DNA of 64,000 nt, from positions 1 through 64,000 of the forward strand of contig QUJQ01000008.1 in the NCBI GenBank assembly GCA_003480725.1, read 5' to 3'. Shown here piece after piece: positions 47,373 through 55,942 of this stretch. Every line of letters begins with the position of its first letter. Position 1 is the first letter of the stretch. This stretch comes from Clostridiaceae bacterium AM27-36LB (GTDB lineage Bacteria > Bacillota > Clostridia > Lachnospirales > Lachnospiraceae). Below the pieces are notes generated by a model, which was not told the DNA's origin, did not search any database, and saw only the letters and a list, made by a program, of their open reading frames with translations. The position numbers and the translations under genes were made by a program.

Positions 47373-47401
47373 ATTATAGTTCTTTATCTCGAACAATACA
47401 A
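47373..47401 (-). promoter_or_regulatory. Promoter of the HTH-regulator-kinase-ABC operon
   Basis: Minus strand TTGTAT (47396-47401), 17-bp spacer, TATAAT (47373-47378), about 20 nt upstream of the ATG at 47352. Confidence 0.65.
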
Positions 47402-47516
47402 GTTTATCACCAATCGCAGCTTTATATAATCGGCATAATCGTACAGCTTGTCAGGCATAATAAGGTCATTCCATCATATAAACCGGAACGATACAATATT
47501 ATTGAGGTGAACGATT

Positions 47517-47873
47517 ATGCCGATTGATGATTTAACTGCTTTAGGGCAAAAAATGCGAGAAGCCCGAAAGAATAAAGAACTGACACAACAGGAACTTTCT
47601 GATCTGAGCCATGTTTCTGTAAAGCAAATCGCCAATATCGAAAAAGGGAAAATGAATCCTTCCTATTTGATTTTAAGAGCATTGGCAAAGGTCCTGCACA
47701 TCTCTTTAGATACGCTTATAAATCCAGATGTTTCTCTGGAGGATGAGGGTGTCAATCAGATGAAAATGCTTTATTCCAGCTGTCCGCCAGAAATGCGTGA
47801 CACCCTGCTGCATCACACCCAGGAAACGGTGAGGGACCTGACAGAGTTGTCCGAAAAATTTGAAACGAATTGA
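47517..47873 (+). CDS. XRE-family transcriptional regulator
   Basis: 118 residues. Cro/CI-type HTH at residues ~8-60 (LGQKMREARKNKELTQQELSDLSHVSVKQIANIEKGKMNPSYLILRALAKVLHISLDTLI) and a C-terminal helical part resembling the regulators that sit near conjugative-element genes. TGAGGTGAACGATT precedes ATG 47517. Divergent from the antibiotic-sensing operon and upstream of the relaxase region. Confidence 0.85.
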   Translation: MPIDDLTALGQKMREARKNKELTQQELSDLSHVSVKQIANIEKGKMNPSYLILRALAKVLHISLDTLINPDVSLEDEGVNQMKMLYSSCPPEMRDTLLHHTQETVRDLTELSEKFETN

Positions 47874-47875
47874 GT

Positions 47876-47915
47876 CAGTGAGTGAAATTTAACGATTCTC
47901 TCACTGGTTCTTTTC
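47876..47915 (+). terminator. Intrinsic terminator of the XRE gene
   Basis: CAGTGAG...CTCACTG stem with a TTCTTTTCATTTT tract right after the gene. Confidence 0.6.
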
Positions 47916-47941
47916 ATTTTCGGAGAAAAGAGGCAAGCAAT

Positions 47942-48002
47942 GCCTGTGTTAATACACACAGGCCCGCAGAGAAGAAAATCCCTTTGTGATTTTCCTCTCT
48001 GC
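47942..48002. repeat. Pair of hairpins downstream of the relaxase
   Basis: GCCTGTGT (47942-47949) / ACACAGGC (47956-47963), then GCAGAGAAGAAAATC (47966-47980) / GATTTTCCTCTCTGC (47988-48002) with one mismatch. The region 47916-48147 has no gene; these hairpins are its main content and may be a terminator or an oriT-type structure. Confidence 0.45.
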
Positions 48003-48147
48003 TTGCTTGTTGAGGGCAGCGCCCCCAAGCCCCTTTGAACACAGAATTTCATTCTGTGGCTGCGCGGTCTCCGTTCCACTCCGGTCGGCACTAAGCGGAC
48101 ATCCCCCGGATGTCCAGTGCCTGCGAACGCTTTTTACCAGGACCAGC

Positions 48148-49167
48148 TTACCGCTGGCCGTGGTCTTTTTCTTTTTCAACATCCTGTTCTACCTCCATTT
48201 TCAGCACCCGATCCACATTGGCCTTTGCCATTAAAAGCTCCCGCATTTTCTCACGGGAACGCCGGTACTCGGCATAGGTCTTTTTCTTTTCTTCCAACAA
48301 TTTTGCGTACTCTGACTGTAACTCTTTGACCCTTGGCAGCTTCTTGACGCCCATCTCATCAAAGGCATTCTTAGCAGCCTGGTGGAGCAGAATTTCTTCC
48401 TCATGTTTTTCCCGGAATTTCTTAGAGTAGCCCGCCTTGCGGTATGCCACATAGACCGCACGGGTCTTGGCATAATTTACGATGTGAGTACGCAGAACAG
48501 CGATCTCTGCCATGCGCTTTTCAGCCGCTTTGATCTGCGCCGAAAGATCATTGTGATGTGCCGTGGCAGCCGTAGCCTTTTCTTCCAAAACCGCATACTC
48601 CAGCAGATTGTTCTCTGACAGGTAATTCATGGTCTGCGCCATTTGTTTCAGATTAAAAACTTTAGCCCATCGAGCATAGCCAGCACCTTTTCCAGCCTGC
48701 AATTTTGCCTGAATGTTCACCAGCAGATTGACCTTCGGCGGCTCTGCCTGTGTGACTGTTTTCTTTCGCGGGGTATGTGCTTTCTTCCCGGAGAGAACTG
48801 CCCGCAAATCTTCCAATCCATATCCTTCGCCCAGACTGTCCATGCGGGCGGCTTTCTCCCAACCAGAGAGTTTCAGTCGATACGATTTTCCGCGCTTTGA
48901 GACTTCACAACCATACTCTTGCAACAGCCTCAGCAGTTCTTCAAAGTCAGCAGGACTTTGTGATAATGCGTTGTCAATCGCCACACGCAGCAGCTCTCGG
49001 TGAGAGGGCTTTGCCTGATCTCCCAGCCACTTGTTATAGCTTTTTCCGTGAAGTTTCGGATTCTCTACAATGGACAGTCCGTTTTCAATGCAGATGGTAT
49101 CACTGATCGCCCGACTCTCTGTGCGGCCTTTGCCGACATGAAGCGGCATGATTCTTGTAGTTGCCAT
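48148..49167 (-). CDS. Relaxase (MobP/MobA-like) lacking its catalytic region
   Basis: 339 residues. MATTRIMPLHVGKGRTESRAI is the N-terminal start of clostridial conjugative-element relaxases, but the sequence then jumps to SDTICIENGLSIVENPKLHGKSYNKWLG, which normally lies about 140-150 residues further on. The missing part holds the HUH histidines and motif III. The C-terminal portion (SYRLKLSGWEKAARMDSLGEGYGLEDL, then a long Lys/Glu coiled coil) is intact. ATG 49167 has AGGAGGGCC upstream. It cannot nick DNA, but could still bind accessory proteins. The frame is undisturbed, so the deletion is clean. Confidence 0.75.
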   Translation of the reverse strand: MATTRIMPLHVGKGRTESRAISDTICIENGLSIVENPKLHGKSYNKWLGDQAKPSHRELLRVAIDNALSQSPADFEELLRLLQEYGCEVSKRGKSYRLKLSGWEKAARMDSLGEGYGLEDLRAVLSGKKAHTPRKKTVTQAEPPKVNLLVNIQAKLQAGKGAGYARWAKVFNLKQMAQTMNYLSENNLLEYAVLEEKATAATAHHNDLSAQIKAAEKRMAEIAVLRTHIVNYAKTRAVYVAYRKAGYSKKFREKHEEEILLHQAAKNAFDEMGVKKLPRVKELQSEYAKLLEEKKKTYAEYRRSREKMRELLMAKANVDRVLKMEVEQDVEKEKDHGQR

Positions 49168-49293
49168 AATAGAAGGCCCTCCTCTCATAAATATTTTTGT
49201 TTTCGCTGAACTCTTTGCTTCTATCGTTGCAATAACTTTCTCCGCTAGGTATAATAAAAAAGAACTTTCTACAACCTCAAAGGAGGGATTTCT

Positions 49294-50706
49294 ATGATAG
49301 AACAGCTCATTGCTGAAGCAACAGAATGTGATTTCAAAGTTGCTCTCGAAATAAAAAAGCCAAAAAGCTGGTTAAAAAGTGTCAGTGCCTTTTCCAATGG
49401 AATCGGCGGCACTCTGTTTTTTGGAATCTCTGATGACCGGAAACCTATCGGCTTGTCCGATGTTCAAAAGGATGCTGAGGCGATCAGCCGCTTAATTAAA
49501 GAACGTATCACACCATTACCTCAGTTTATCTTAAAACCATTACAGGAAGATGGTAAAAATCTATTAGCTCTGGAGGTTTCTCCCGGCCGCAGCACCCCAT
49601 ATTATTACAAGACAGACGGCGTGATGGAAGCATATATCCGTGTTGGAAATGAAAGCGTAATTGCCCCTGATTACATTGTGAATGAATTGATCTTAAAGGG
49701 AACCAATCAGTCCTTTGATACCCTAACAACAGACGCGGTAAAAAAGGATTACAGCTTTACACTTCTGGAAGCAACCTATCTGGAACGGACCGGTCTCCGC
49801 TTTGAGCCATCCGATTATATTTCCTTTGGTTTGACTGATAAAAATGGACTCCTGACCAATGCCGGAAAACTCATGACCGATCAGCACACGGTTTATAACT
49901 CCCGTATGTTCTGTACCCGGTGGAATGGCTTGGAAAAAGGCTCTATCTTTGATGATGCGCTGGACGATAAAGAATACGAGGGAAATTTGATTTATTTACT
50001 GAACAGCGGCAGTGAATTTATTCGCAATAATTCCAAAGTCCGTTTTGTCAAAAAGGCACAGTATCGTGTAGACAAGCCGGATTATGCTGAACGAGCTGTG
50101 ACAGAGGCTCTTGTCAATGCGCTTATCCATCGTGATTATATTGTGCTTGGCAGCGAAATCCATATTGATATGTTTGATGATCGGGTGGAAATCACATCTC
50201 CGGGCGGTATGTTTGGCGGCGGCTCAATTCAGGAATACAATATTTACAGTATCCGTTCCATGCGACGAAACCCTGTGATTGCTGACCTGTTCCACCGCAT
50301 GAAGTACATGGAACGCCGTGGAAGTGGCCTACGCAAAATCGTCAGTGAAACCGAAAAGCTGCCTGGATATACAGAGGCATATAAGCCCGAATTTTCCTCA
50401 ACAGCGACAGATTTCAGAGTCATCTTGAAAAATGTAAACTACATCATGTGCGGTGCTTCCGCACATGATACAGCACATGATGCCGCACATGATACATCTG
50501 TGATCAGCAAGCAAAACTTGCTATTGGAATTTTGTGCAGACCCTAAAAGTCGAGATGAAATGCAAGCATATATTGATGTTTCCAGCCGTTCTCACTTCAG
50601 CAAATATTACCTCAAGCCTTTATTATCTTCTGGTAAACTTGAAATGATGTTTCCAGACAAACCCAAAAGCAAAAACCAGAAATACACTACCGTTCATTCC
50701 AAATAA
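49294..50706 (+). CDS. AlbA_2/Schlafen-type DNA-binding ATPase-like regulator
   Basis: 470 residues. N-terminal AlbA_2 domain (residues ~10-125: EATECDFKVALEIKKPKSWLKSVSAFSNGIGGTLFFGISDD), central part, and a HATPase_c_4-like domain (RAVTEALVNALIHRDYI, with GGMFGGGSIQEYN). Family members are putative transcriptional regulators or RNA-binding proteins with an ATPase-type fold. A run of three 12-nt repeats inserts AHDTAHDAAHDT near residue 390. AAAGGAGGGATTTCT precedes ATG 49294. Divergent from the relaxase. Confidence 0.8.
   Translation: MIEQLIAEATECDFKVALEIKKPKSWLKSVSAFSNGIGGTLFFGISDDRKPIGLSDVQKDAEAISRLIKERITPLPQFILKPLQEDGKNLLALEVSPGRSTPYYYKTDGVMEAYIRVGNESVIAPDYIVNELILKGTNQSFDTLTTDAVKKDYSFTLLEATYLERTGLRFEPSDYISFGLTDKNGLLTNAGKLMTDQHTVYNSRMFCTRWNGLEKGSIFDDALDDKEYEGNLIYLLNSGSEFIRNNSKVRFVKKAQYRVDKPDYAERAVTEALVNALIHRDYIVLGSEIHIDMFDDRVEITSPGGMFGGGSIQEYNIYSIRSMRRNPVIADLFHRMKYMERRGSGLRKIVSETEKLPGYTEAYKPEFSSTATDFRVILKNVNYIMCGASAHDTAHDAAHDTSVISKQNLLLEFCADPKSRDEMQAYIDVSSRSHFSKYYLKPLLSSGKLEMMFPDKPKSKNQKYTTVHSK
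50461..50496 (+). repeat. Three tandem 12-nt repeats inside the AlbA_2 gene
   Basis: GCACATGATACA, GCACATGATGCC and GCACATGATACA in phase with codons, encoding Ala-His-Asp-(Thr/Ala). Length change would be by four codons, so the frame is kept. Confidence 0.8.
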
Positions 50707-50710
50707 CCAA

Positions 50711-50754
50711 GAAGCAGGGCATTGGGTCTCATCTCCCATTGTCCTGCTTCTTTT
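50711..50754 (+). terminator. Terminator after the AlbA_2 gene
   Basis: GAAGCAGG (50711-50718) / CCTGCTTC (50743-50750) followed by TTTT. Confidence 0.6.
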
Positions 50755-50827
50755 CATTCCAGATTTATTCACATCATTTACCCATACACCCAATTCACCC
50801 TCAAAAATACCCCCGGAATCGCTCTCT

Positions 50828-50902
50828 GGTTGTCCTATTTTTTAACCACTAAGGCCGTTTTTTGACCCCATTTTTGCCGGTTGTCCTATATTTAACCACT
50901 AA
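50828..50902. repeat. Two direct repeats in a gene-free region
   Basis: GGTTGTCCTAT-TTTTTAACCACTAA (50828-50852) and GGTTGTCCTATATTTAACCACTAA (50879-50902), 51 bp apart. The 50755-51060 stretch carries no gene. It may be the edge of the mobile region or an iteron-like site; I see no tRNA or integrase next to it. Confidence 0.5.
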
Positions 50903-51062
50903 AAATTGGGTGAAAACGGCTCTCGTTAGGTCAAATAGGGGCAAACTATAACAGCCCATTTGGGTATAGGAAAACCTTGATTTTCCGTGGGCATTCGCCT
51001 TGCTTCCATCGAAAAACCTTCGGTTTCCCTCGGTCACGGGCTTCGCCCTATGACGTCAAATG

Positions 51063-51104
51063 AAAAAAAGCTCCGCCTCATGCAAGCATGGGCGAAGCTT
51101 TTTA
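51063..51104 (-). terminator. Terminator of rplM-rpsI
   Basis: AAAAAGCTCCGCC / GGGCGAAGCTTTTT stem. On the minus strand it is followed by a seven-T run, so it ends the ribosomal operon. Outer arms GACGTCAAAT (51052-51061) and ATTTGACGTC (51106-51115) enclose it in a second perfect inverted repeat. Confidence 0.75.
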
Positions 51105-51140
51105 TATTTGACGTCGCATGGCTCATGGCCATCGCGTAGA

Positions 51141-51533
51141 TTATCTCTTGCTGAACTGCGGAGCGCGACGAGCTGCTTTGAGACCGTACTTTTTACGCTC
51201 TTTCATTCTCGGATCACGAGTCAGGAATCCTGCTTTTTTCAGGATCGGTCTGTACTCCGGATCTGCCTGCAGAAGTGCACGTGCGATACCGTGTCTAACT
51301 GCTCCTGCCTGTCCGGTGTATCCGCCACCACGAACGTTTACAAGAACATCAAATTTATCTGCATTCTCAGTAGCAACGAGCGGCTGACGAACGATAACCT
51401 TCAGGGTCTCAAGTCCGAAATACTCATCGATACTTCTCTTATTAACAGTGATATTACCAGTTCCCGGTACTAAATATACTCTGGCGATGGATTTTTTTCT
51501 TCTGCCAGTTCCGTAGAATTTTGCTTTAGCCAT
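51141..51533 (-). CDS. rpsI: 30S ribosomal protein S9
   Basis: 130 residues, full length: [21 protein letters not shown] at the N-terminus and the closing [19 protein letters not shown], whose Lys-Arg tail reaches the P-site tRNA. AAGGAGGTAAATATC precedes ATG 51533. Follows rplM by 22 nt, the universal rplM-rpsI pair. Confidence 0.98.
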   Translation of the reverse strand: MAKAKFYGTGRRKKSIARVYLVPGTGNITVNKRSIDEYFGLETLKVIVRQPLVATENADKFDVLVNVRGGGYTGQAGAVRHGIARALLQADPEYRPILKKAGFLTRDPRMKERKKYGLKAARRAPQFSKR

Positions 51534-51555
51534 GATATTTACCTCCTTATCCTAC

Positions 51556-51984
51556 TTAAAATGTCAGTGCTTCCGGCTGCTGTGCTGCATGCGGATGCTC
51601 TGCGCCTGCGTAAACATGAAGTTTGGTGAACATTTCTCTTCCGAGCGGTCCTTTCGGGAGCATTCCCTTAACTGCCAGCTCTACAACCTTCTCCGGTTTC
51701 TTTGCAAGCATCTCTCTTAAAGTAGTCTCTTTCATACCACCTACGTAGTCTGAATGATGATAGTAAATCTTCTGGTCTAATTTCTTTCCGGTAACTTTGA
51801 TCTTGTCAGCGTTAACAACGATCACATAATCTCCTGTATCTACGTGCGGAGTGAAAACCGGTTTGTTCTTTCCTCTAAGCACCTTTGCAACTTCAGATGC
51901 CAGACGACCTAATGTATATCCGGTAGCGTCAACTACGTACCATTTTCTTTCCACTTTTGCTGGATTAGCCATGAAACTGTTCAT
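51556..51984 (-). CDS. rplM: 50S ribosomal protein L13
   Basis: 142 residues, beginning [29 protein letters not shown], with [17 protein letters not shown] and [17 protein letters not shown], all standard L13 blocks. AGGAGGTATACCA precedes ATG 51984. A strong promoter and leader lie immediately upstream (52090-52118), separate from the MATE gene. Confidence 0.98.
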   Translation of the reverse strand: MNSFMANPAKVERKWYVVDATGYTLGRLASEVAKVLRGKNKPVFTPHVDTGDYVIVVNADKIKVTGKKLDQKIYYHHSDYVGGMKETTLREMLAKKPEKVVELAVKGMLPKGPLGREMFTKLHVYAGAEHPHAAQQPEALTF

Positions 51985-52085
51985 TGGTATACCTCCTGTA
52001 AAAATTCAATTAAATATTCTTGATTTATACGTAAAAACATCTTACCGGGGCTTTGGATCAGACATTTTCTCGCTTTGTCACAGTT
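51985..52085 (-). ncRNA. rplM 5' leader, candidate L13 leader
   Basis: A ~95-nt untranslated leader follows the rplM promoter. Minus strand begins TGACAAAGCGAGAAAATGTC (hairpin GACA...TGTC) and contains GGTAAGATGTTTTTACG. Its place and features fit the L13-leader type of autoregulatory element, but I cannot verify the match. Confidence 0.4.
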
Positions 52086-52089
52086 AAAT

Positions 52090-52118
52090 ATTATATGTCG
52101 GCTGGCCACACATGTCAA
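52090..52118 (-). promoter_or_regulatory. Strong promoter of rplM-rpsI
   Basis: Minus strand TTGACA (rc of 52113-52118), 17-bp spacer, TATAAT (rc of 52090-52095): a consensus SigA promoter. Its -35 overlaps the stop of the MATE gene. Confidence 0.8.
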
Positions 52119-53485
52119 CTGTTTTTTCCGATTTTACTGATAATATTTTTATTAATGTGGATCATGCAGATCACCGTCATAGCCAGAGACATAAGCTCTG
52201 CAATAGGGATAGCCCACCAGACCAGCTCCACTCTGCCAAGTCTGGACAATGCATATGCAACCGGCAGAAGCACTACCAGCTGACGTGCCACTGACACATA
52301 CATACTGTAAATAGATTTTCCCAGTGCCTGGAATACACTTCCGGCTGCGATACAGAATCCTGCCAGCAGAAAGCTTAAGGAGATCGTCCGAAGGGCAGGA
52401 ACTCCAATTGCCAGCATAGTCTCCGACGCACTGAACATCATGAGCAGTTTATCCGGCACCGTCTGGAAAATCACCAGACCTAAAATCATGATCACCACCG
52501 CATAGGTGATCACGTGACGGATTGCACTGAGCACGCGGTCTTTCTTCTGTGCACCATAATTATACGCAACGATCGGTATCACACCATTATTCAGTCCGAA
52601 GACTGGCATGAAGATAAAACTCTGCAATTTAAAGTAGACACCGAATACTGCTGTCGCAGTTGCTGAAAATGAGATCAGGATCAGATTCATGCCATAGGTC
52701 ATCACAGAACTGATGGCCTGCATAACGATAGAAGGAATGCCGATCTCATAGATCTGTGCAATCACTTCCACGGAAGGACGGAATTCTTTCATATTGATCT
52801 TCACTTCATGATTTTTCTTCTGATTTAAAATAATTGCTGCAACGGCAGCAACTATCTGTCCTGTCACCGTTGCCACAGCAGCTCCTGCCACTTCCATTCT
52901 CGGGAAGCCGAACAGACCAAAGATCAGAATCGGATCCAGAATAATGTTGATAATGGCTCCGGTTCCCTGGGTGATCATGGTATAAAAGGTCTTGCCCGTT
53001 GCCTGCAGCATCCGTTCAAACATGATCTGAACAAAAATACCAAAGGACGTACAACAGCAGATCGTCAGATACTGCTTTCCATACTGCACGATTTCTTCAA
53101 TATCTGTCTGGCTTCTGAAAAACGGCTCTGACAGCAACAGTCCGATCAGCAAAAACACAAGATAACTTATGACTGCCAGAAATACTGCATTTTCAGCAAT
53201 CTTATTTACACGGTCCATATCTTTTGCACCAAGTGACCGGGCCAGCAGTGCGTTCACACCTACCGCTGTACCAACTCCTACGGCAATCATCAGACTCTGG
53301 ATAGGAAATGCCATAGATACGGCTGTCAGTGCATTTTCACTGACTCTTGCAACAAAAATACTGTCCACCACATTATAAAGTGCCTGCACCAGCATGGAGA
53401 TCATGATCGGCAGCGACATAGTGATAATCAGTTTACCTATGGGCATGACACCCATTTTATTTTCTTTCATAACAGTTTTTTCCAT
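52115..53485 (-). CDS. MATE-family efflux transporter
   Basis: 456 residues, about 12 helices. MGVMPIGKLIITMSLPIMISMLVQALYNVVDSIFVARVSENALTAVSMAFPIQSLMIAVGVGTAVGVNALLARSLGA is the MATE N-terminal half; the second half has the FGLNNGVIPIVAYNYGAQKKDR signature. Exports cationic compounds. Lies between truA and rplM, which are neighbours in many Firmicutes, so it is probably a lineage insertion. Its start is 6 nt from the truA stop on the same strand. Only one other MATE gene occurs in the window (19258), from a different subgroup. Confidence 0.9.
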   Translation of the reverse strand: MEKTVMKENKMGVMPIGKLIITMSLPIMISMLVQALYNVVDSIFVARVSENALTAVSMAFPIQSLMIAVGVGTAVGVNALLARSLGAKDMDRVNKIAENAVFLAVISYLVFLLIGLLLSEPFFRSQTDIEEIVQYGKQYLTICCCTSFGIFVQIMFERMLQATGKTFYTMITQGTGAIINIILDPILIFGLFGFPRMEVAGAAVATVTGQIVAAVAAIILNQKKNHEVKINMKEFRPSVEVIAQIYEIGIPSIVMQAISSVMTYGMNLILISFSATATAVFGVYFKLQSFIFMPVFGLNNGVIPIVAYNYGAQKKDRVLSAIRHVITYAVVIMILGLVIFQTVPDKLLMMFSASETMLAIGVPALRTISLSFLLAGFCIAAGSVFQALGKSIYSMYVSVARQLVVLLPVAYALSRLGRVELVWWAIPIAELMSLAMTVICMIHINKNIISKIGKNS

Positions 53486-53490
53486 TATTG

Positions 53491-54240
53491 TTATCCTTTC
53501 TCCCCTTTGAAATGAATCTCCATCAGTGTCAGTCCTCTGGCCGGTGCGGTAGGACCTGCCAGCTGGCGGTCACAGCCTGCCAGAATCTCCGGTATGCACT
53601 CTGGCTCCCAGTCTCCCTGTCCGATCTTCATCAGCGTACCGGCAATGATCCGTACCATATTATAGAGAAATCCATTTCCTGTAATGCGGAGGATGATCAG
53701 GTCTCCCTGCTTCTCCACATCCAGCGCATAGATTGTTCGTACTGTCGTCTTCACCTGGGCGCCCGCCGCACAGAAGCTCTGAAAATCGTGTTCCCCGATC
53801 AGATAGGCAGCCGCCTGTCTCATCCGCTCCACATCAAGCTTCCGATATGTAAAATGCGAATTGAACCGATAAGCCGGCAGCGGAAATTCCCGGTTCAGGA
53901 TCCGGTACTCATAGGTTTTCACCGTCTTCTGAAATCTGGGGTGAAAATCTGCCGGAACTTCACAGGAATCCTGGATCCTGATATCTTCCGGCAGTCTTTG
54001 ATTTAATGCATATGAAAATTTATCTGCGGCCATCCTCGCTTCGGTGTCAAAGACCGCCACATTTCCGCAGGCATGAACACCTGCATCTGTTCGACTGGAG
54101 CCCATCACATGGATCTCCTCTCCTGTCAGTTCTCCAATGGCCCGGTTCAGAACGGATTCAATGGTCTCCCCATTTTTCTGAACCTGCCAGCCACAGTAAT
54201 TGGTGCCATCATAGGCAACCACAAGTTTTACCCTTTTCAT
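53491..54240 (-). CDS. truA: tRNA pseudouridine(38-40) synthase
   Basis: 249 residues: VAYDGTNYCGWQVQKNG at the N-terminus, the catalytic SSRTDAGVHACGNVAVF (Asp of RTDAG), and FRSYEY-like YEYRILN and FLYNMVRII near the end. Isomerises U38-40 in the anticodon stem. Start ATG 54240 with AAAGGAATTGC upstream. Follows ecfT in the same operon, as in Bacillus. Confidence 0.97.
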   Translation of the reverse strand: MKRVKLVVAYDGTNYCGWQVQKNGETIESVLNRAIGELTGEEIHVMGSSRTDAGVHACGNVAVFDTEARMAADKFSYALNQRLPEDIRIQDSCEVPADFHPRFQKTVKTYEYRILNREFPLPAYRFNSHFTYRKLDVERMRQAAAYLIGEHDFQSFCAAGAQVKTTVRTIYALDVEKQGDLIILRITGNGFLYNMVRIIAGTLMKIGQGDWEPECIPEILAGCDRQLAGPTAPARGLTLMEIHFKGEKG

Positions 54241-54252
54241 GCAATTCCTTTC

Positions 54253-55077
54253 TTAAAACGGAATAACAGTGCCACTGAGCAGACGTCCAAACACGATCAT
54301 CAGTACCAGATACCCCCATACAACCGCATATGCTATATGGTCTCTGCTTTCATAATGAAGCGGCTTCATCTTGGTACGTCCGTCACCTCCACGATAACAG
54401 CGGGCCTCCATGGCCATGGCCAGATCGTTGGCTCTGCGGAATGCAGAGATGAACAGCGGAACCAGCAGCGGAATCATGGCTTTTGCCCTCTGAATAATAT
54501 TTCCGGATTCAAAGTCTGCACCTCTGGCAATCTGCGCCTTCATGATCTTATCCGTCTCTTCAAGCAGGATCGGAATAAACCGAAGCGCAATAGACATCAT
54601 CATGGATATCTCATGCACCGGTACATGTACCGCTTTCAACGGATTCAGCAGACGTTCCATACCATCGGTCAGGTCATTGGGCGTTGTGGTCAGCGTCATA
54701 AGTGAAGAGCCGATGATCAGGTAGATCAGACGAACACCCATAAGAATTGCTGTACGCAGACCTTTATCTGTAATTTTTAAAAATCCAAAATGCCACAGCA
54801 CTACATCTCCATCAATCAGAAAAAGATTAAATACTACTGTGATCATCAGAAGCATCACAATTGCTTTCAATCCTTTTGTAATAAACTTAAATGGAACCTT
54901 GGATGTGCGAATGACAAATGCAAGAAAAATCGTTGCGATCACATACCCCAAAATTCCCTTTGCCACAAACAAAGAAATAATATACAACATGGTTGCCACC
55001 AGCTTCACTCTCGGATCCAGCTGATGGATCACCGATTTTGCGGGATAATATTGTCCCAGCGTAATATCTCGAATCAT
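54253..55077 (-). CDS. ecfT: Energy-coupling factor transporter transmembrane protein EcfT
   Basis: 274 residues. MIRDITLGQYYPAKSVIHQLDPRVKL start and the two coupling-helix motifs ending ARGADFE and AMEARCYRGGDGRTKM, which contact the two ATPases. Five or so membrane helices. Part of the shared energy-coupling module for vitamin uptake; the substrate-binding S proteins are encoded elsewhere. ATG 55077 follows GTAGGAGATTTACC. Confidence 0.95.
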   Translation of the reverse strand: MIRDITLGQYYPAKSVIHQLDPRVKLVATMLYIISLFVAKGILGYVIATIFLAFVIRTSKVPFKFITKGLKAIVMLLMITVVFNLFLIDGDVVLWHFGFLKITDKGLRTAILMGVRLIYLIIGSSLMTLTTTPNDLTDGMERLLNPLKAVHVPVHEISMMMSIALRFIPILLEETDKIMKAQIARGADFESGNIIQRAKAMIPLLVPLFISAFRRANDLAMAMEARCYRGGDGRTKMKPLHYESRDHIAYAVVWGYLVLMIVFGRLLSGTVIPF

Positions 55078-55087
55078 GGTAAATCTC

Positions 55088-55942
55088 CTACTTGGATGCT
55101 TTCAGCCAGGCTTCTATGGCATCTGCTGCCTCTTCCACCGTTGTCGCATCGGTATTTACATCTGCACCTTGTTTTTTCAATTCCTGCATCAGGTAAGTCG
55201 TCTGTGGTGCTGCCAGCCCGATCTCTTCCAGTTCTTTATAATGATGGAACACCTCCACAGGTCTTCCGTCAAACCGCACTTCACCCTGATTCATAACGAT
55301 CAGACGGTCTACATATTTTGCCACATCTTCCATACTGTGGGACACCAGGATGACTGTGATCCCTCTGGATCGCTGAAGTGCACTGACCTGGTCGAGCACC
55401 TCGTCACGACCTCTTGGATCCAGACCGGCTGTAGGCTCATCAAGGATCAGTACTTCCGGGTCCATAGCCAGCACACCAGCGATAGCCACACGACGCTTCT
55501 GTCCGCCGGACAGCTCAAAAGGAGAACTCTTGTCATACTCTTCTCCCATCCCGACCATCCGAAGGGCTGCTTTTGCCTTCTCTTCTGCTTCTTCTTTCGT
55601 AAAACCCAAGTTCTTCGGTCCAAAGCACACATCTGCCAGCACTTCTGTCTCGAACAGCTGGTGCTCTGGGTACTGAAAGACCAGCCCTACCTTGCTGCGC
55701 AGCTTCTTCATGGAAAATTTTTCATCATAAATATCTTCGCCATTATAATAAATGTGTCCACTGGTTGCCTTCACCAATCCGTTCAGATGCTGGGTCAATG
55801 TGGATTTTCCAGAACCTGTATGCCCGATCAATCCCACAAACTGCCCATCTGGAATCTCCAGATTCACATTTTTCAAGGCATGCATCTCATAAGAAGTCCC
55901 CTGCGAATACAGATAATTTACATTTTTGATTTCAATCGACAT
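55088..55942 (-). CDS. ecfA2: ECF transporter ATPase subunit EcfA2
   Basis: 284 residues. Walker [19 protein letters not shown]-loop [10 protein letters not shown], signature [18 protein letters not shown], Walker [16 protein letters not shown] and VSHSMED. Its start overlaps the ecfA1 end (55918-55942), giving tight coupling of the two unequal ATPases. Confidence 0.95.
   Translation of the reverse strand: MSIEIKNVNYLYSQGTSYEMHALKNVNLEIPDGQFVGLIGHTGSGKSTLTQHLNGLVKATSGHIYYNGEDIYDEKFSMKKLRSKVGLVFQYPEHQLFETEVLADVCFGPKNLGFTKEEAEEKAKAALRMVGMGEEYDKSSPFELSGGQKRRVAIAGVLAMDPEVLILDEPTAGLDPRGRDEVLDQVSALQRSRGITVILVSHSMEDVAKYVDRLIVMNQGEVRFDGRPVEVFHHYKELEEIGLAAPQTTYLMQELKKQGADVNTDATTVEEAADAIEAWLKASK

Noticed and set aside
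50461..50496. Possible CRISPR-like array from the short tandem repeats
   Set aside because: Units are 12 nt, contiguous without spacers and inside a coding frame. No cas genes are seen in the window.
50828..50902. Possible CRISPR repeat pair
   Set aside because: Only two copies, inexact, with an AT-rich interval; no further copies and no cas gene.
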